From assembly GCA_036501535.1 (NCBI GenBank), contig DASYAE010000062.1, positions 1-64,000 on the forward strand: a stretch of 64,000 bases of DNA, in the 5' to 3' direction. The notes beneath the pieces were generated by a model. It saw nothing but the letters and a program-made list of their open reading frames with translations. It had not been told where the DNA came from and made no database searches. Origin of the DNA: DASYAE01 sp036501535 (GTDB lineage: Bacteria > Actinomycetota > Actinomycetes > Streptomycetales > Catenulisporaceae). Of the stretch, positions 26,646 to 35,331 are shown one piece after another; within the stretch, counting starts at the first letter, position 1; each line of letters begins with the position of its first letter. Position numbers and translations under genes: made by a program.

Positions 26646-27665
26646 TCACCAGGCGCAGCGCTCGCGGAGCCATGCCAGCGCGGCATCGCCCTGGGCCGAC
26701 TGGAAGGCGCGCAGGGTCGGCAGCCCGGCCGGCGCGGGCTGGCGGCCCTGCTCCAGGAAGAACCCGGTCAGCGCGATGACCAGGACGGTGACGGCGGCCG
26801 GATCGGCGTCCCGGACCAGCGGATGCTCGGTGATCTCCCGTGAGAGGTCCCGGCCGCTGTGCATCCACACGCTGGGCACCATCGCGACCAGGTCGAACCA
26901 GGGTGCTGCGACGCAGGCGGCGGGCCAGTCCACCACGACTACCCGGTCGGCCGTCAGCAGCAGGTTGTCCGCCCGCGCGTCGCCGTGCACCAGGCCGGTC
27001 CCGGCCGCGGCCGCGGGCCAGTCGGCCTCGGCCCGCGCGAGGCGGTCGAGGTGGCGCGCGGCCCGCCGGTCGAGGCCGGCCAGGTCGTCGGCGCCGGCGT
27101 CCCGGGCTGCCGCGAGCCGCCGCCAGCCCTTGAACATCCAGTCATAGGACTCGGCGATGTCCGGGGCGTCGATCGGGGACGGGTCCAGGACCCGCGCCAT
27201 GTCGGCCAGCGCCGCGACGGCGCGGCGCAGTTCGTCCCGCCGCCACGGCTGCGCCGGGGCGGTCCCGTCGACGTCCTCGAAGACGAGCACGACCCAGCCG
27301 TCCTCGTCGAGGGCGGCGAGCAGGCGCGGTGCCGGAGCCTCGGCCGGCAGCGCCGCCGCGATGCGCGCCTCGCGGCGGTGGAAGGCCGGCGCGTCAGGAT
27401 TCTGCGCGGCGCTGACGGCTTTCGCGAAGGCCCGGCGGCCGTCGGCGAGCCGGAGCCGGGCCGCGGCGCCGGGGGAGAACCCGCCCGCCTGCGTGACCGC
27501 CTCCACGACGCGGCCGCCGAGCGCGTCCTCGACCCGGGCGCGTTGTGCCTGCGGCACGTCCCACCAGGCGATTCGCACGCCGGATGCAGGCGGAGCGGCC
27601 CGTCGGCCGGGCGCGGCATCCGGCTGCCGGCCGTCCGGTCCGGGAGTCGTCGAGTCGCGGTCCAT
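26646..27665 (-). CDS. Aminoglycoside-phosphotransferase-like kinase (APH family)
   Basis: 339 residues from ATG 27665 (ATG 27701 possible). The catalytic loop GLVHGDARADNLLLT carries the Asp and Asn of the HxDxxxxN motif, followed by the metal site VVVDWPAACVAAPW. The nucleotide-binding part has FAKAV and VVLVFEDVDG. APH-fold kinases phosphorylate antibiotics, choline, homoserine or other small hydroxylated molecules; the substrate here is unknown. The C-terminus WLRERCAW is normal for the family. Confidence 0.86.
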   Translation of the reverse strand: MDRDSTTPGPDGRQPDAAPGRRAAPPASGVRIAWWDVPQAQRARVEDALGGRVVEAVTQAGGFSPGAAARLRLADGRRAFAKAVSAAQNPDAPAFHRREARIAAALPAEAPAPRLLAALDEDGWVVLVFEDVDGTAPAQPWRRDELRRAVAALADMARVLDPSPIDAPDIAESYDWMFKGWRRLAAARDAGADDLAGLDRRAARHLDRLARAEADWPAAAAGTGLVHGDARADNLLLTADRVVVVDWPAACVAAPWFDLVAMVPSVWMHSGRDLSREITEHPLVRDADPAAVTVLVIALTGFFLEQGRQPAPAGLPTLRAFQSAQGDAALAWLRERCAW

Positions 27666-28117
27666 GCCGGCATGGTCCCGGGATGATCGCGCGAGGCGCA
27701 ACGGAGTTAGGCCGGGCGGAGCCGGGTAGAGTGCGAACGCAGGAGCGCGGACGAAGCCCAGAGCACGGCTGTGTCAGAGCCCGCAGAAAATAGTGAGCAG
27801 AAAAACAGTGAGCAGAGAATAGTCCGATTCGCAGTGGTCTGCGGCGGATGCCCCGGTTTCTGCACGAGGCACAACTCAACTACGCCGCCTGATAAGCGCG
27901 CATCTCCCCTGTACAACGAGCCGCGCCGCCGCGGTGTTCCGGTTTCCGGTGTGACTTTTCCCCGATTTCCCGGGCTTCCTCGAGACCCCGATTCGGACGC
28001 ATACTGCCATCTCCCACACCGGCCATCGACCCGGGGCGGACCACGCCGATCGCGGCCCGCCCCCGGGCTGTCGCGCGCGGGGAAACCGACCGAGGATCAC
28101 AGAGAGGACCGAAGATC
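27666..28117. other. Intergenic stretch of 452 bases without a convincing gene
   Basis: Reading frames here lack the window's codon bias. AGTGAGCAG is repeated at 27792 and 27807 in an AT-rich patch (27780-27830) that may be promoter DNA. A ribosome site before ATG 28118 closes the stretch. Confidence 0.5.
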
Positions 28118-29071
28118 ATGCCCTCGTCGACGATCACCACCGAGGCCGCCGGGACCTGGCGGCTCGGCGACCTGACGGTCCACCGGATCGGGCTCGGCGC
28201 GATGCGCCTTACCGGCAGCGAGGTCTTCGACCGGGGCGAGCCGAGCGACCGGGAGCGCTCCGTGCGGGTGCTGCGGCGCGCGGTCGAGCTCGGCGTCGAC
28301 CACATCGACACCGCGGCCTTCTACTTCTCCGCGCTGCGCTCCGCCAACGAGCTGATCAACCGGGCCCTGGCGCCCTATCCGGACGGCCTGGTCATCGCGA
28401 CCAAGGTCGGTCCGTCCCGGGACGCCTCGGGCGCATGGCTGCCCCCGGCCGGGCCGCGCGAGCTGCGCGGCCAGGTCGAGGAGAACCTGCGCCAGCTCGG
28501 CCGCGACCACCTCGACCTGGTCAGCCTGCGGGTGCAGGGGGACGGCCCGCCGGTCGCCGAGAACTTCGGGGCGCTGGCCGAGCTGCGCGACGCCGGGCTG
28601 ATCCGGAACCTCGGCGTCTCCGGCGTCACCGCCGCGCAGCTCGAGCAGGCCCGGACCGTCGCGCCGGTGGTCAGCGTGCAGAACCGGTTCGGCTACGAGC
28701 GCCGGGAGCACACCGGGATCCTGCGCGAGTGCGGCCGCCTGGGCATCGCGTTCGTGCCCTACTTCGCCGTCGCCGGGCTCGGCGGCCACGCCGGCCCGGC
28801 GAAGCCGGTGAACGACCGGATCCGCCGGGTGGCCAAGACGCACGGCGCGAGCGCCGCGCAGGTCCTGCTCGCCTGGACGCTGCATCAGGGCCCGCACGTC
28901 CTGGCCATCCCGGGCACCGGCGACCCGGCCCACCTCGAGGCCAACGTGGCGGCCGGCGCGCTGCGCCTGACGCCGAAGCAGGCGGCGCAGCTCGACGCGC
29001 CGCCGGACGAGCCGAAGAAGCCGGCGAAGCGGAAGCCGCCGGTCCAGCGGCACAGTGTCATCCTGCTCTGA
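28118..29071 (+). CDS. Aldo/keto reductase
   Basis: 317 residues forming a TIM-barrel AKR. Catalytic Asp and Tyr are in HIDTAAFYFS and Lys in VIATKVG. The fourth catalytic residue, normally His in LxxLH, is Arg (DLVSLRVQGD), as in a subgroup of actinobacterial AKRs. NADPH-site motifs LGVSGVTAAQL and LAIPGTGDPAHLEAN are present. The C-terminus has a Lys/Pro-rich extension. A ribosome site (AGAGAGGA) lies before the ATG. It converges with the ferredoxin gene. Confidence 0.9.
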   Translation: MPSSTITTEAAGTWRLGDLTVHRIGLGAMRLTGSEVFDRGEPSDRERSVRVLRRAVELGVDHIDTAAFYFSALRSANELINRALAPYPDGLVIATKVGPSRDASGAWLPPAGPRELRGQVEENLRQLGRDHLDLVSLRVQGDGPPVAENFGALAELRDAGLIRNLGVSGVTAAQLEQARTVAPVVSVQNRFGYERREHTGILRECGRLGIAFVPYFAVAGLGGHAGPAKPVNDRIRRVAKTHGASAAQVLLAWTLHQGPHVLAIPGTGDPAHLEANVAAGALRLTPKQAAQLDAPPDEPKKPAKRKPPVQRHSVILL

Positions 29072-29101
29072 TCCGCGGCCGCCGACAGGGCGCCTCAGCT
29101 G

Positions 29102-29326
29102 TCAGGCGTCTGCCGTCTGGTCGTCAGGGTCCTGCTCGAGGACGCGGATCGCGCCGGAAGGGCACAGCGACTCAGCCTCCTTCGCCGCGGCGTGCAGGGC
29201 GGCCGGCGGCGACGGCTGCAGGACGACCACGAGGCCGTCCTCTTCCCGCTGGTCGAACAGCTCCGGCGCGGTGAGGGCGCACATCCCGGAGCCGCAGCAC
29301 TGGTCCTGGTCCGCGGTGACTCGCAT
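29102..29326 (-). CDS. 3Fe-4S-type ferredoxin, partner of the P450
   Basis: 74 residues from ATG 29326, with GGAAGGGAAG just upstream; ATG 29353 would place that site inside the gene. Cys residues in QCCGSGMC and SLCPSGAI give the pattern of single-cluster ferredoxins found next to CYP105-type genes. The distance to the P450 stop is 31 bases, so both are on one transcript. It would pass electrons from a reductase, encoded elsewhere, to the P450. Confidence 0.92.
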   Translation of the reverse strand: MRVTADQDQCCGSGMCALTAPELFDQREEDGLVVVLQPSPPAALHAAAKEAESLCPSGAIRVLEQDPDDQTADA

Positions 29327-29357
29327 GGTCTTCCCTTCCGTGCGAACACTCATATGC

Positions 29358-30560
29358 TCACCATGCCACAGGCAGCGCGTGCACGCCGTAGATCGACATC
29401 TCGTGCTTGAACGGAACCTGCTCGAACGCGATCGCCAGGCGCAGGGAGGGCAGCCGGCGCAGCACCGCCTCCAGCGCGATCTGCAGCTCCAGCCGGGCGA
29501 GCGGCTGGCCGAGGCACTGGTGCACGCCGAAGCCGAAGGCGACGTGGCGCCGCGCGGCCCGCTCGACGTCGAGCTCGCCGCCCGAGGGGAAGACCTCCTC
29601 GTCCCGGTTCGCCGCGTTGATCATGAGGATCACGCCCTCGCCGGCGCGGATCTCCTGGCCGCCGACGGTCATGTCGGCGGTGGCGACCCGGACCAGCCCG
29701 GCCTGCGCGATGGACAGGTAGCGCAGCAGCTCCTCGACCGCGCCCCTGATCAGCGCGGGCTCGGCGCGCAGCCGCGCGAGCTGGTCGGGGTTGCGCAGCA
29801 GGGCGAGCACCGAGAGCGCGGTCATGTTGGCCGTCGTCTCGTGCCCGGCGACCAGCAGCAGCACGCTCATGGAGGCGACCTCGTCCGGGCCGAGCCCCTC
29901 CCGGTTCGCCAGCCGGCTGATGATGCCGCCGTCCGGGTCACGCCGCTTCTTCTCGGCCAGATCGCCGAGATAGCGGAGCAGGCCGCGCCGGCTCTGCTCG
30001 ATCTGGGCCGCCGTGGACCGGTTGTCCAGGAAGGTCCGGCTGCACGCCTGGAAGTACTCGTGGTCCTCATAGGGCACGCCGAGCATCAGGCAGATCACCA
30101 GCGAGGGCAGCGGCAGGGCGAACTCGGCGACCAGGTCGGCCTCGGCGCGGTCCGCGGTCATCCGGTCCAGCAGGTCCTCGGCCAGCTGCTGCACCTGCGG
30201 CCGCAGCGCCTCGATCCGCTTGAGCATGAAGTCGCCGGTGAGCATGCGGCGCAGCCGGCCGTGCTCCGGGTCGTCCATCCGGACGAAGCTCTGCCCCTCC
30301 ATGGACAGCGTCCTGCGCGCCTCGGTGAGGAACGGGAACCCCGGTTTGGACGCGTCGGCGCTGAACCGCTGGTCGCCGAGCACCGTGCGGACGTCCTCGT
30401 GCCGGGTGATCATCCAGGCCGGGGTCCCGTCGAAGAGCCGGACCCGGCAGACGGGCGCCTCGCGGCGGGCGTCCTCGTAGGCCGGCGGCGGGTCGAAGGG
30501 GCAGCGGCCGCGAGCGGCGGGGAAGGCGGGGGGATCGGTCTGCGAGGCAGTCAGGGTCAT
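29358..30560 (-). CDS. Cytochrome P450 (CYP105-like)
   Basis: 400 residues from ATG 30560, with AAGGAG upstream. I-helix LLLVAGHETT (238-243), K-helix ExxR in VEELLR (about 275-280), PERF-like region FPSGGELDVERAARRHVAFG and the heme-binding loop FGFGVHQCLG with Cys349. It is soluble. Length and motifs fit the CYP105 family of xenobiotic and secondary-metabolite hydroxylases, which also carry a ferredoxin gene just downstream, as here. An inverted repeat about 105 bases upstream may be its operator. Confidence 0.93.
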   Translation of the reverse strand: MTLTASQTDPPAFPAARGRCPFDPPPAYEDARREAPVCRVRLFDGTPAWMITRHEDVRTVLGDQRFSADASKPGFPFLTEARRTLSMEGQSFVRMDDPEHGRLRRMLTGDFMLKRIEALRPQVQQLAEDLLDRMTADRAEADLVAEFALPLPSLVICLMLGVPYEDHEYFQACSRTFLDNRSTAAQIEQSRRGLLRYLGDLAEKKRRDPDGGIISRLANREGLGPDEVASMSVLLLVAGHETTANMTALSVLALLRNPDQLARLRAEPALIRGAVEELLRYLSIAQAGLVRVATADMTVGGQEIRAGEGVILMINAANRDEEVFPSGGELDVERAARRHVAFGFGVHQCLGQPLARLELQIALEAVLRRLPSLRLAIAFEQVPFKHEMSIYGVHALPVAW

Positions 30561-30990
30561 GATATTGCTCCTTGCGCACTCCTGGCAGATGGCGCCCCGG
30601 CGCGTCGCGGCGGACCGCGCGGCGCGCAGGCGCTGCGCGGTCCGGTCCGGCGGCGGCCGGTTAAGTTAGCTGCACGAAGCAACTAACTCACCGTAACACT
30701 ATCTCGCGCTCGGTGATGGTGCCAAGGCGGGCGGCGGAAGATGTCTGAAACCGACCGGTCCGCTCGGCGGCCGCGCGGCGCGGAAATGCGCGCCCGGGCC
30801 GCGCACACGGCGCTGCGCTCGGCGATGCGACTCAAGGGACGAATGTGGGCGATGCGCCCATTCGGGCGACCGGTGACTGAGTCGTCCGGATTGCACACGT
30901 GGACTGACACGCGAGGTGTGCGGACCCGGACGCCGATCGCCGCCGCGCTCGACCGCAGGCATCAGGCCTCTGCGGGGCGCGGCCGGTCGC
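30561..30990. other. 430-base stretch upstream of the P450 without a firm gene
   Basis: It contains the inverted repeat at 30665. A plus-strand frame from ATG 30741 begins SARRPRGAEMRARAAHTALR, which resembles the first residues of TetR repressors, but then loses similarity; it may be a decayed repressor. No other candidate. Confidence 0.4.
30665..30687. promoter_or_regulatory. Inverted repeat upstream of the P450-ferredoxin operon
   Basis: Arms GTTAGCTGC (30665-30673) and GCAACTAAC (30679-30687), one mismatch, with a 5-base centre. It lies in the AT-richest part of the upstream region. Size and symmetry fit a TetR-type operator. Confidence 0.6.
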
Positions 30991-31206
30991 TCAATGCGGC
31001 AGCGTGAACGCCAGTGTCACGGCCAGCGCGCTGCAGAGCACGACGACGGTGATGCTGAGCAGGGCCAGGCGGTTGCGCCGAGGACCCCAGCGCAGCCGGA
31101 TCCATGGGCCCGGCGCGCGCAGGAACCGCTCGAGCCTCGGGGCTTCGGTCATGAGTTCGAGCTCGATGCGCTGCAGCGTGCGCCGCTCTCGATCCGTCAG
31201 TGTCAC
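30991..31206 (-). CDS. DUF3040 membrane protein
   Basis: 71 residues from GTG 31206, with GGAGGA upstream. The N-terminus TLTDRERRTLQRIELEL is the DUF3040 signature, followed by a linker WIRLRWGPRRNR and one hydrophobic helix (LALLSITVVVLCSALAVTLA). Function unknown; a second member lies at 42340 and has the same layout. Confidence 0.82.
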   Translation of the reverse strand: MTLTDRERRTLQRIELELMTEAPRLERFLRAPGPWIRLRWGPRRNRLALLSITVVVLCSALAVTLAFTLPH

Positions 31207-31482
31207 AGCATCCTCCGCGAGCACGTGCCCGGCCGCATACCAGACATAATGCGAGTTACCGCTCGCGCACCGATTATGCAGCTAACAGCGTCCGTGTGAC
31301 TAGGGTCCGAGCAGAGTCGAATGGTGGCAGGGAGTGGCCTTCGCACCGTGCGACGTGTTTTCGGGGGAATGCGCCGGGGTCGGCCGGGCCGTCCGGGCCG
31401 GGTCCGCTCCGGCCGCGCAACGGCGAGAGCGCAGGTCCCCGTCCAGGACCTGCGCTCCCATGTTCCGGGTACTCCCGGCTCC

Positions 31483-31695
31483 TCATTCGCCTTGTTCGCC
31501 GGCGAGCTCGCCGCCGCCGAAGCCGGATCCGACGAGCCAGGCCACGAACACGACCGCCGCGATGATCCACAGCACGTGCGCCGCGAATCCCAGACCGCCG
31601 AGGATCAGGGCGAGGAGCAGGACAAGCAGGATGACACCCGTCGTGGAACTCCTTCCGGACATCCCGTCAGCTCGCCCATGAGCGTTCGGGTCCAT
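31483..31695 (-). CDS. Small hydrophobic membrane protein
   Basis: 70 residues from ATG 31695 (AGGGAG close upstream; ATG 31662 also possible). Two hydrophobic helices, GVILLVLLLALILGGLGFA and LWIIAAVVFVAWLVG, with a short Gly/Glu tail. It belongs with the short 'hydrophobic protein' genes common in actinomycetes and often linked to stress regulons. No enzymatic motif. Confidence 0.7.
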   Translation of the reverse strand: MDPNAHGRADGMSGRSSTTGVILLVLLLALILGGLGFAAHVLWIIAAVVFVAWLVGSGFGGGELAGEQGE

Positions 31696-31863
31696 GAGCT
31701 CCCTGCCACGCATCTCCGGGCGTCCGGACTGCAAACGGCCGGATAATCCTTTCCGTCGCCGGACCGAGGATGTACGGCCACTCAATGGTCATCAGTGCCC
31801 GTGCAATCACGAACGATTGGCTATAAACGGATCCGGACCATCAGCTCGTCCGACGCTGCGCCG

Positions 31864-33780
31864 TCACTCGGCGTGCAGCGTCGGCTTGTGCTCGCCGGCG
31901 GCGCTGCGCGCCTCGACGTGGCGCCGGACCGCGGCCACGATGTGCCGCGCCGTCAGACCCGCGTGGTCGAGGGCCTTCTCGGGCGAGGTGGAGCCGGGCC
32001 GGTCGCGCACCGCCAGGTGCGCGAAGCAGACGGGCAGCCCGACGAGGGCGCGCGCCACGGCCTCGCCGATGCCGCCCTCCGGGTGGTGGTCCTCCACCAC
32101 CACGGCCATCCCGGTCTGCCGGGCGTTCTCCCGAACCGCCCCGTCGTCCAGCGGCTTCACGCTGTAGGCGTCGAGCACCCGCGCCGGGATGCCGAGCCGG
32201 GCCAGTTCCTGCGCGGCCTTCAGGCATTCGTGCACGGTCACCCCGGCGCCGATGAGCGTCGCCTGGTCGCCGGGGTTCGCGCCGAAGACCTTCGATCCGC
32301 CGATCGGGAAGTCGGTCCCGGCCGGGTAGAGCACCGGATAGGCGCCACGGGTGGTGCGCAGGTAGCTGATACCGGGAGTGTCGGCCATCGCCAGCGTCAG
32401 GGCGGCCGCGCTGGTCGCGTCGCCCGGGTAGAGCACCGTGGAGCCCGGCAGCGCGCGCATCATCGCCAGGTCCTCCAGGCCCATCTGCGACGGCCCGTCC
32501 GGGCCGATCTCCACGCCGCAGTGCGAGCCGCTCAGCCGCAGGTCGACCCCTGAGATGGCGGCCATGCGCAGGAAGTCGTGCGCGCGGGTGAGGAACGCCG
32601 CGAAGGTCGCGGCGTAGACCTTCTGGCCGCGCACCGCCAGCCCGACCGCGGAGGCGATCATCTGCTGCTCGGCGATGAACATCTGGAAGTGCCGCTCCGG
32701 CCGGACCTCGCGGAACTTCTCCGTGCCGGTCGAGTTGCCGACCTCGCCGTCGAGGACCACCACGTCGGGCCGCGCGGCCAGGACGGTCAGCGCGTCGCCG
32801 AACGCTACCCGGGTGGCCACCTTCTCGCCCGGCTCGTAGCTCGGCGGCTCCAGCCGTACCGGCTCCGCCTCGGCCGTGCCAGGGCCCTCGGCCGGCGCCT
32901 CGGCCCGCGGCGGCTGCCCGGTGACCACCAGGCTCCTGACCCCGCCGAGCTCGGCGACCGCGCGCTCGGCCAGGTCCGGCGGCAGCGCCTTGCCGTGCCA
33001 GCCCTCCTTGTCGGCGACCTCGGCGACGCCGGATCCCTTGACCGTGCGGGCGATCACGACCGTCGGCTCGCCGCTCTCCGCGGCCTCGCGCAGGGCGCTG
33101 TCGATCTCCCGCAGGTCGTGCCCGTCGATGACCACCGGCCGGCAGCCGAAGGCCGCGACGCGCCGCTCGTAGACCCCGGTCTCCCAGCCGTACTCGGTCT
33201 GTCCGGTCTGGCCGAGCCGGTTCACGTCGACGATCGCGGTGAAGTTGGCCAGCCCGAGGTGCGAGGCTTTGTCCAGCGCCTCCCAGACCGAGCCCTCGGC
33301 CATCTCGCTGTCTCCGCACAGCGTCCACACGTGGTACGGCAGCTTGTCGATCGTGCGGCCGGCCAGCGCGACGCCCACGGCGTAGCCGATGCCCTGTCCG
33401 AGTGAACCGGTCGCGACGTCCACCCACGGCAGCTCAGGCGTCGGGTGCCCCTGCAGCCGTCCGCCGCGCCGGTAGGTCGTCATCAACTCGTCGTCGCCGA
33501 TCACGCCGGCCGCCTTGAACATCGCGTAGAGCAGCGGCGAGGCGTGGCCCTTGGAGAAGATCAGGTGGTCGTTGGCCGGGTCGTCCGGGCGCTGCCAGTC
33601 GTAGCGCAGGTGGCGGGCCATCAGCACGGCCATCAGGTCGGCCGCCGACATGCTCGAGGTCGGGTGCCCGGACCCGGCGGCGGTGCTGGCCCGGATCGCG
33701 TCCACCCGCAGCTGCTGGGCAAGTTCGTGGATGTCGGACACCTCGGCGTCCGGCGTGACGTGTTCGCGCGTGATGGTCAT
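31864..33780 (-). CDS. tkt: Transketolase
   Basis: 638 residues from ATG 33780, with a GGGGAG ribosome site. N-terminal TPP domain: AAGSGHPTSSMSAADLMAVL, FSKGHASPLLYAM, the metal/TPP motif LCGDSEMAEGSVWEAL and VDVNRLGQ. Pyrimidine-binding domain from about 325: VLDGEVGNSTGT, FIAEQQMIASAVGLA and SHCGVEIGPDGPSQMGLEDL. C-terminal domain from about 490: GAGVTVHECLKAA and VVVEDHHPEGGIGEA. At 638 residues it is slightly short for a full transketolase. It moves two-carbon units in the pentose phosphate pathway. It stands apart from transaldolase or other pathway genes, so it may be a second copy. Confidence 0.92.
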   Translation of the reverse strand: MTITREHVTPDAEVSDIHELAQQLRVDAIRASTAAGSGHPTSSMSAADLMAVLMARHLRYDWQRPDDPANDHLIFSKGHASPLLYAMFKAAGVIGDDELMTTYRRGGRLQGHPTPELPWVDVATGSLGQGIGYAVGVALAGRTIDKLPYHVWTLCGDSEMAEGSVWEALDKASHLGLANFTAIVDVNRLGQTGQTEYGWETGVYERRVAAFGCRPVVIDGHDLREIDSALREAAESGEPTVVIARTVKGSGVAEVADKEGWHGKALPPDLAERAVAELGGVRSLVVTGQPPRAEAPAEGPGTAEAEPVRLEPPSYEPGEKVATRVAFGDALTVLAARPDVVVLDGEVGNSTGTEKFREVRPERHFQMFIAEQQMIASAVGLAVRGQKVYAATFAAFLTRAHDFLRMAAISGVDLRLSGSHCGVEIGPDGPSQMGLEDLAMMRALPGSTVLYPGDATSAAALTLAMADTPGISYLRTTRGAYPVLYPAGTDFPIGGSKVFGANPGDQATLIGAGVTVHECLKAAQELARLGIPARVLDAYSVKPLDDGAVRENARQTGMAVVVEDHHPEGGIGEAVARALVGLPVCFAHLAVRDRPGSTSPEKALDHAGLTARHIVAAVRRHVEARSAAGEHKPTLHAE

Positions 33781-34344
33781 CGTGACTCCCCGGCTCGCTG
33801 TCGTCGGTGGCCCCCGTCCCGCAGCGCCGGTCCGGGGCCGCGCCGCCCGGGCTCTCCCTGCGCGGCCCGGGCCCACAACAAGGCCGCCGGGTTCCCGCTG
33901 CGGCCGCGGCCATGCGTCGCCGGCCTCGGATTGCGCTCATCGGGGGAATCCCGGCTCTACCGCCGATCGAGTGATCGATTCCGGTGCGGACAGCGTATCG
34001 AGTTCGCGCGTTAACCTTCAGGCTCTGCCGGGAGGCGCGCCGCACGTGTCGCCGCGCCGGCACCGCGAACTCTGCCGCTTCTTCTGCGCTCGGCGGCGCC
34101 ATCCGCCGATTGCCCGGCGCGCGCGGCGGGCAGATGAGCCCCGTTCGCCCCCGTTCACCCGCCGGTCCGCCCCGGTTCGCTCACCCTGCGATTTCAAGCG
34201 CCGATCGCGGGTAATCGACACCGTTCGCTCTTTGCCGCACCGCAGTATCGCTGTACCTCGTATGCATCACCCGCTGTGCCTACGGCCGAGGGAGTCGCGC
34301 GCCGTCGCACCGGGCTCCGTCCACCGGCGAAGGAGATCACGCGG
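33781..34344. other. 564-base divergent intergenic region without a gene
   Basis: Only out-of-frame shadow readings occur. It must hold the promoters of transketolase (leftward) and the YihY gene (rightward). No strong -35/-10 pair or large repeat was seen. Confidence 0.5.
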
Positions 34345-35307
34345 ATGAGCCTTTCCCTCAGCGCCGCACTGCGGGCCGCCGACGCGTTCCAGCGGCGGCA
34401 CCGGCCGATCGCGTTCACGGTCGCGGTGCTGCGCAAATTCAACGACGACCAGGCCGGCAACCTCTCCGCGCTGATCGCCTACTACGCCTTCGTCTCCGTC
34501 TTCCCGGCGCTGCTGCTGCTGGTCACGGTGCTCGGTGTCCTGCTGCGCGGCGACCCGTCGCTGCAGCAGAAGGTGCTCAACTCGGCGCTGAGCGACTTCC
34601 CGGTGATCGGCCAGCAGCTGCACTCGAACATCCACTCGCTCAACCGCACCGGCGTCGGCTTCGTCGTCGGCATCTTCGGCGTCGTGTTCGGCGCGCGCGG
34701 CGTGGCCCGCGCGGTGCAGAACGCGATGAACACGGTCTGGGAGGTGCCGCGCTACGAGCGCCCCGGCTTCCCGACCGCCTATGTGCGCGACCTCGCTGTC
34801 ATCGGCGTGCTCGGACTCGGCGTCCTCGGCACCACCGTGCTCTCCGGCATCGGCGCGCTGGCCGGGGGAGTGCTCGGCAGCGTGCTGGCGATCGCCGCCT
34901 CGCTCGTGGTGAACATGGGCTTGTTCCTGCTCGGCCTGCGCGCCGCCACCGCGGCCGCGGTGACCTGGCGCGACCTGCGCATCGGCGCGGCGCTCGCGGC
35001 GATCGTCTGGCAGATCCTGCAGACGTTCGGCGTGTACTTCATCACCCACTCGCTGCGCCACGCCTCGACCCTCTACGGCGTCTTCGGCGTCGTGCTCGGC
35101 CTGATCGCCTGGTTCTACCTGCAGGCGCGGCTCACGCTCTACGTCGTCGAGGCCGACGTCGTGCGCAGCCGCGGACTCTGGCCGCGCAGCATCTTCCCGC
35201 CGCCCTACACCGAGGAGGACCGCGAGGCGTTTGCGCACTATGCGAAGGCGAACCAAAGGACGCCGCCGGTGAAGGCGGCGTCCCAGGGCCTGGAGATCAG
35301 GGATTAG
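34345..35307 (+). CDS. YihY/BrkB-family inner membrane protein
   Basis: 320 residues from ATG 34345, with AAGGAGA upstream. Family features: KFNDDQAGNLSALIAYYAFVS followed by FPALLLLVTVLGVLL, then ARAVQNAMNTVWEVPRYERP, and the ending GLIAWFYLQARLTLYVVEAD. Six hydrophobic segments are visible. Once called ribonuclease BN, the family is now regarded as membrane transporters or lipid-related proteins of unclear role. Converges with the phospholipase-like gene, 24 bases apart. Confidence 0.9.
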   Translation: MSLSLSAALRAADAFQRRHRPIAFTVAVLRKFNDDQAGNLSALIAYYAFVSVFPALLLLVTVLGVLLRGDPSLQQKVLNSALSDFPVIGQQLHSNIHSLNRTGVGFVVGIFGVVFGARGVARAVQNAMNTVWEVPRYERPGFPTAYVRDLAVIGVLGLGVLGTTVLSGIGALAGGVLGSVLAIAASLVVNMGLFLLGLRAATAAAVTWRDLRIGAALAAIVWQILQTFGVYFITHSLRHASTLYGVFGVVLGLIAWFYLQARLTLYVVEADVVRSRGLWPRSIFPPPYTEEDREAFAHYAKANQRTPPVKAASQGLEIRD

Positions 35308-35331
35308 CGGTTCGGCTCAGCCCCTTCGGGC

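Noticed and set aside
27771..28175. 134-residue plus-strand frame before the aldo/keto reductase
   Set aside because: Third codon positions are not GC-biased as in real genes here, and it runs over the reductase start; treated as intergenic.
29055..30686. 543-residue plus-strand frame opposite the P450 and ferredoxin
   Set aside because: Shadow frame; it lacks any motif, while the minus strand has heme and cluster ligands.
30741..31007. 88-residue frame starting like a TetR protein
   Set aside because: Similarity stops after about 25 residues and the ribosome site is poor; kept only as a possible remnant in the findings.
33434..34102. Frames in the transketolase upstream region
   Set aside because: Arg/Pro/Ala-rich shadows that extend into coding DNA of the transketolase; no protein features.
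35308..35331. Possible terminator between YihY and the phospholipase gene
   Set aside because: Only a 5-bp stem (AGCCC/GGGCT); too weak to list.
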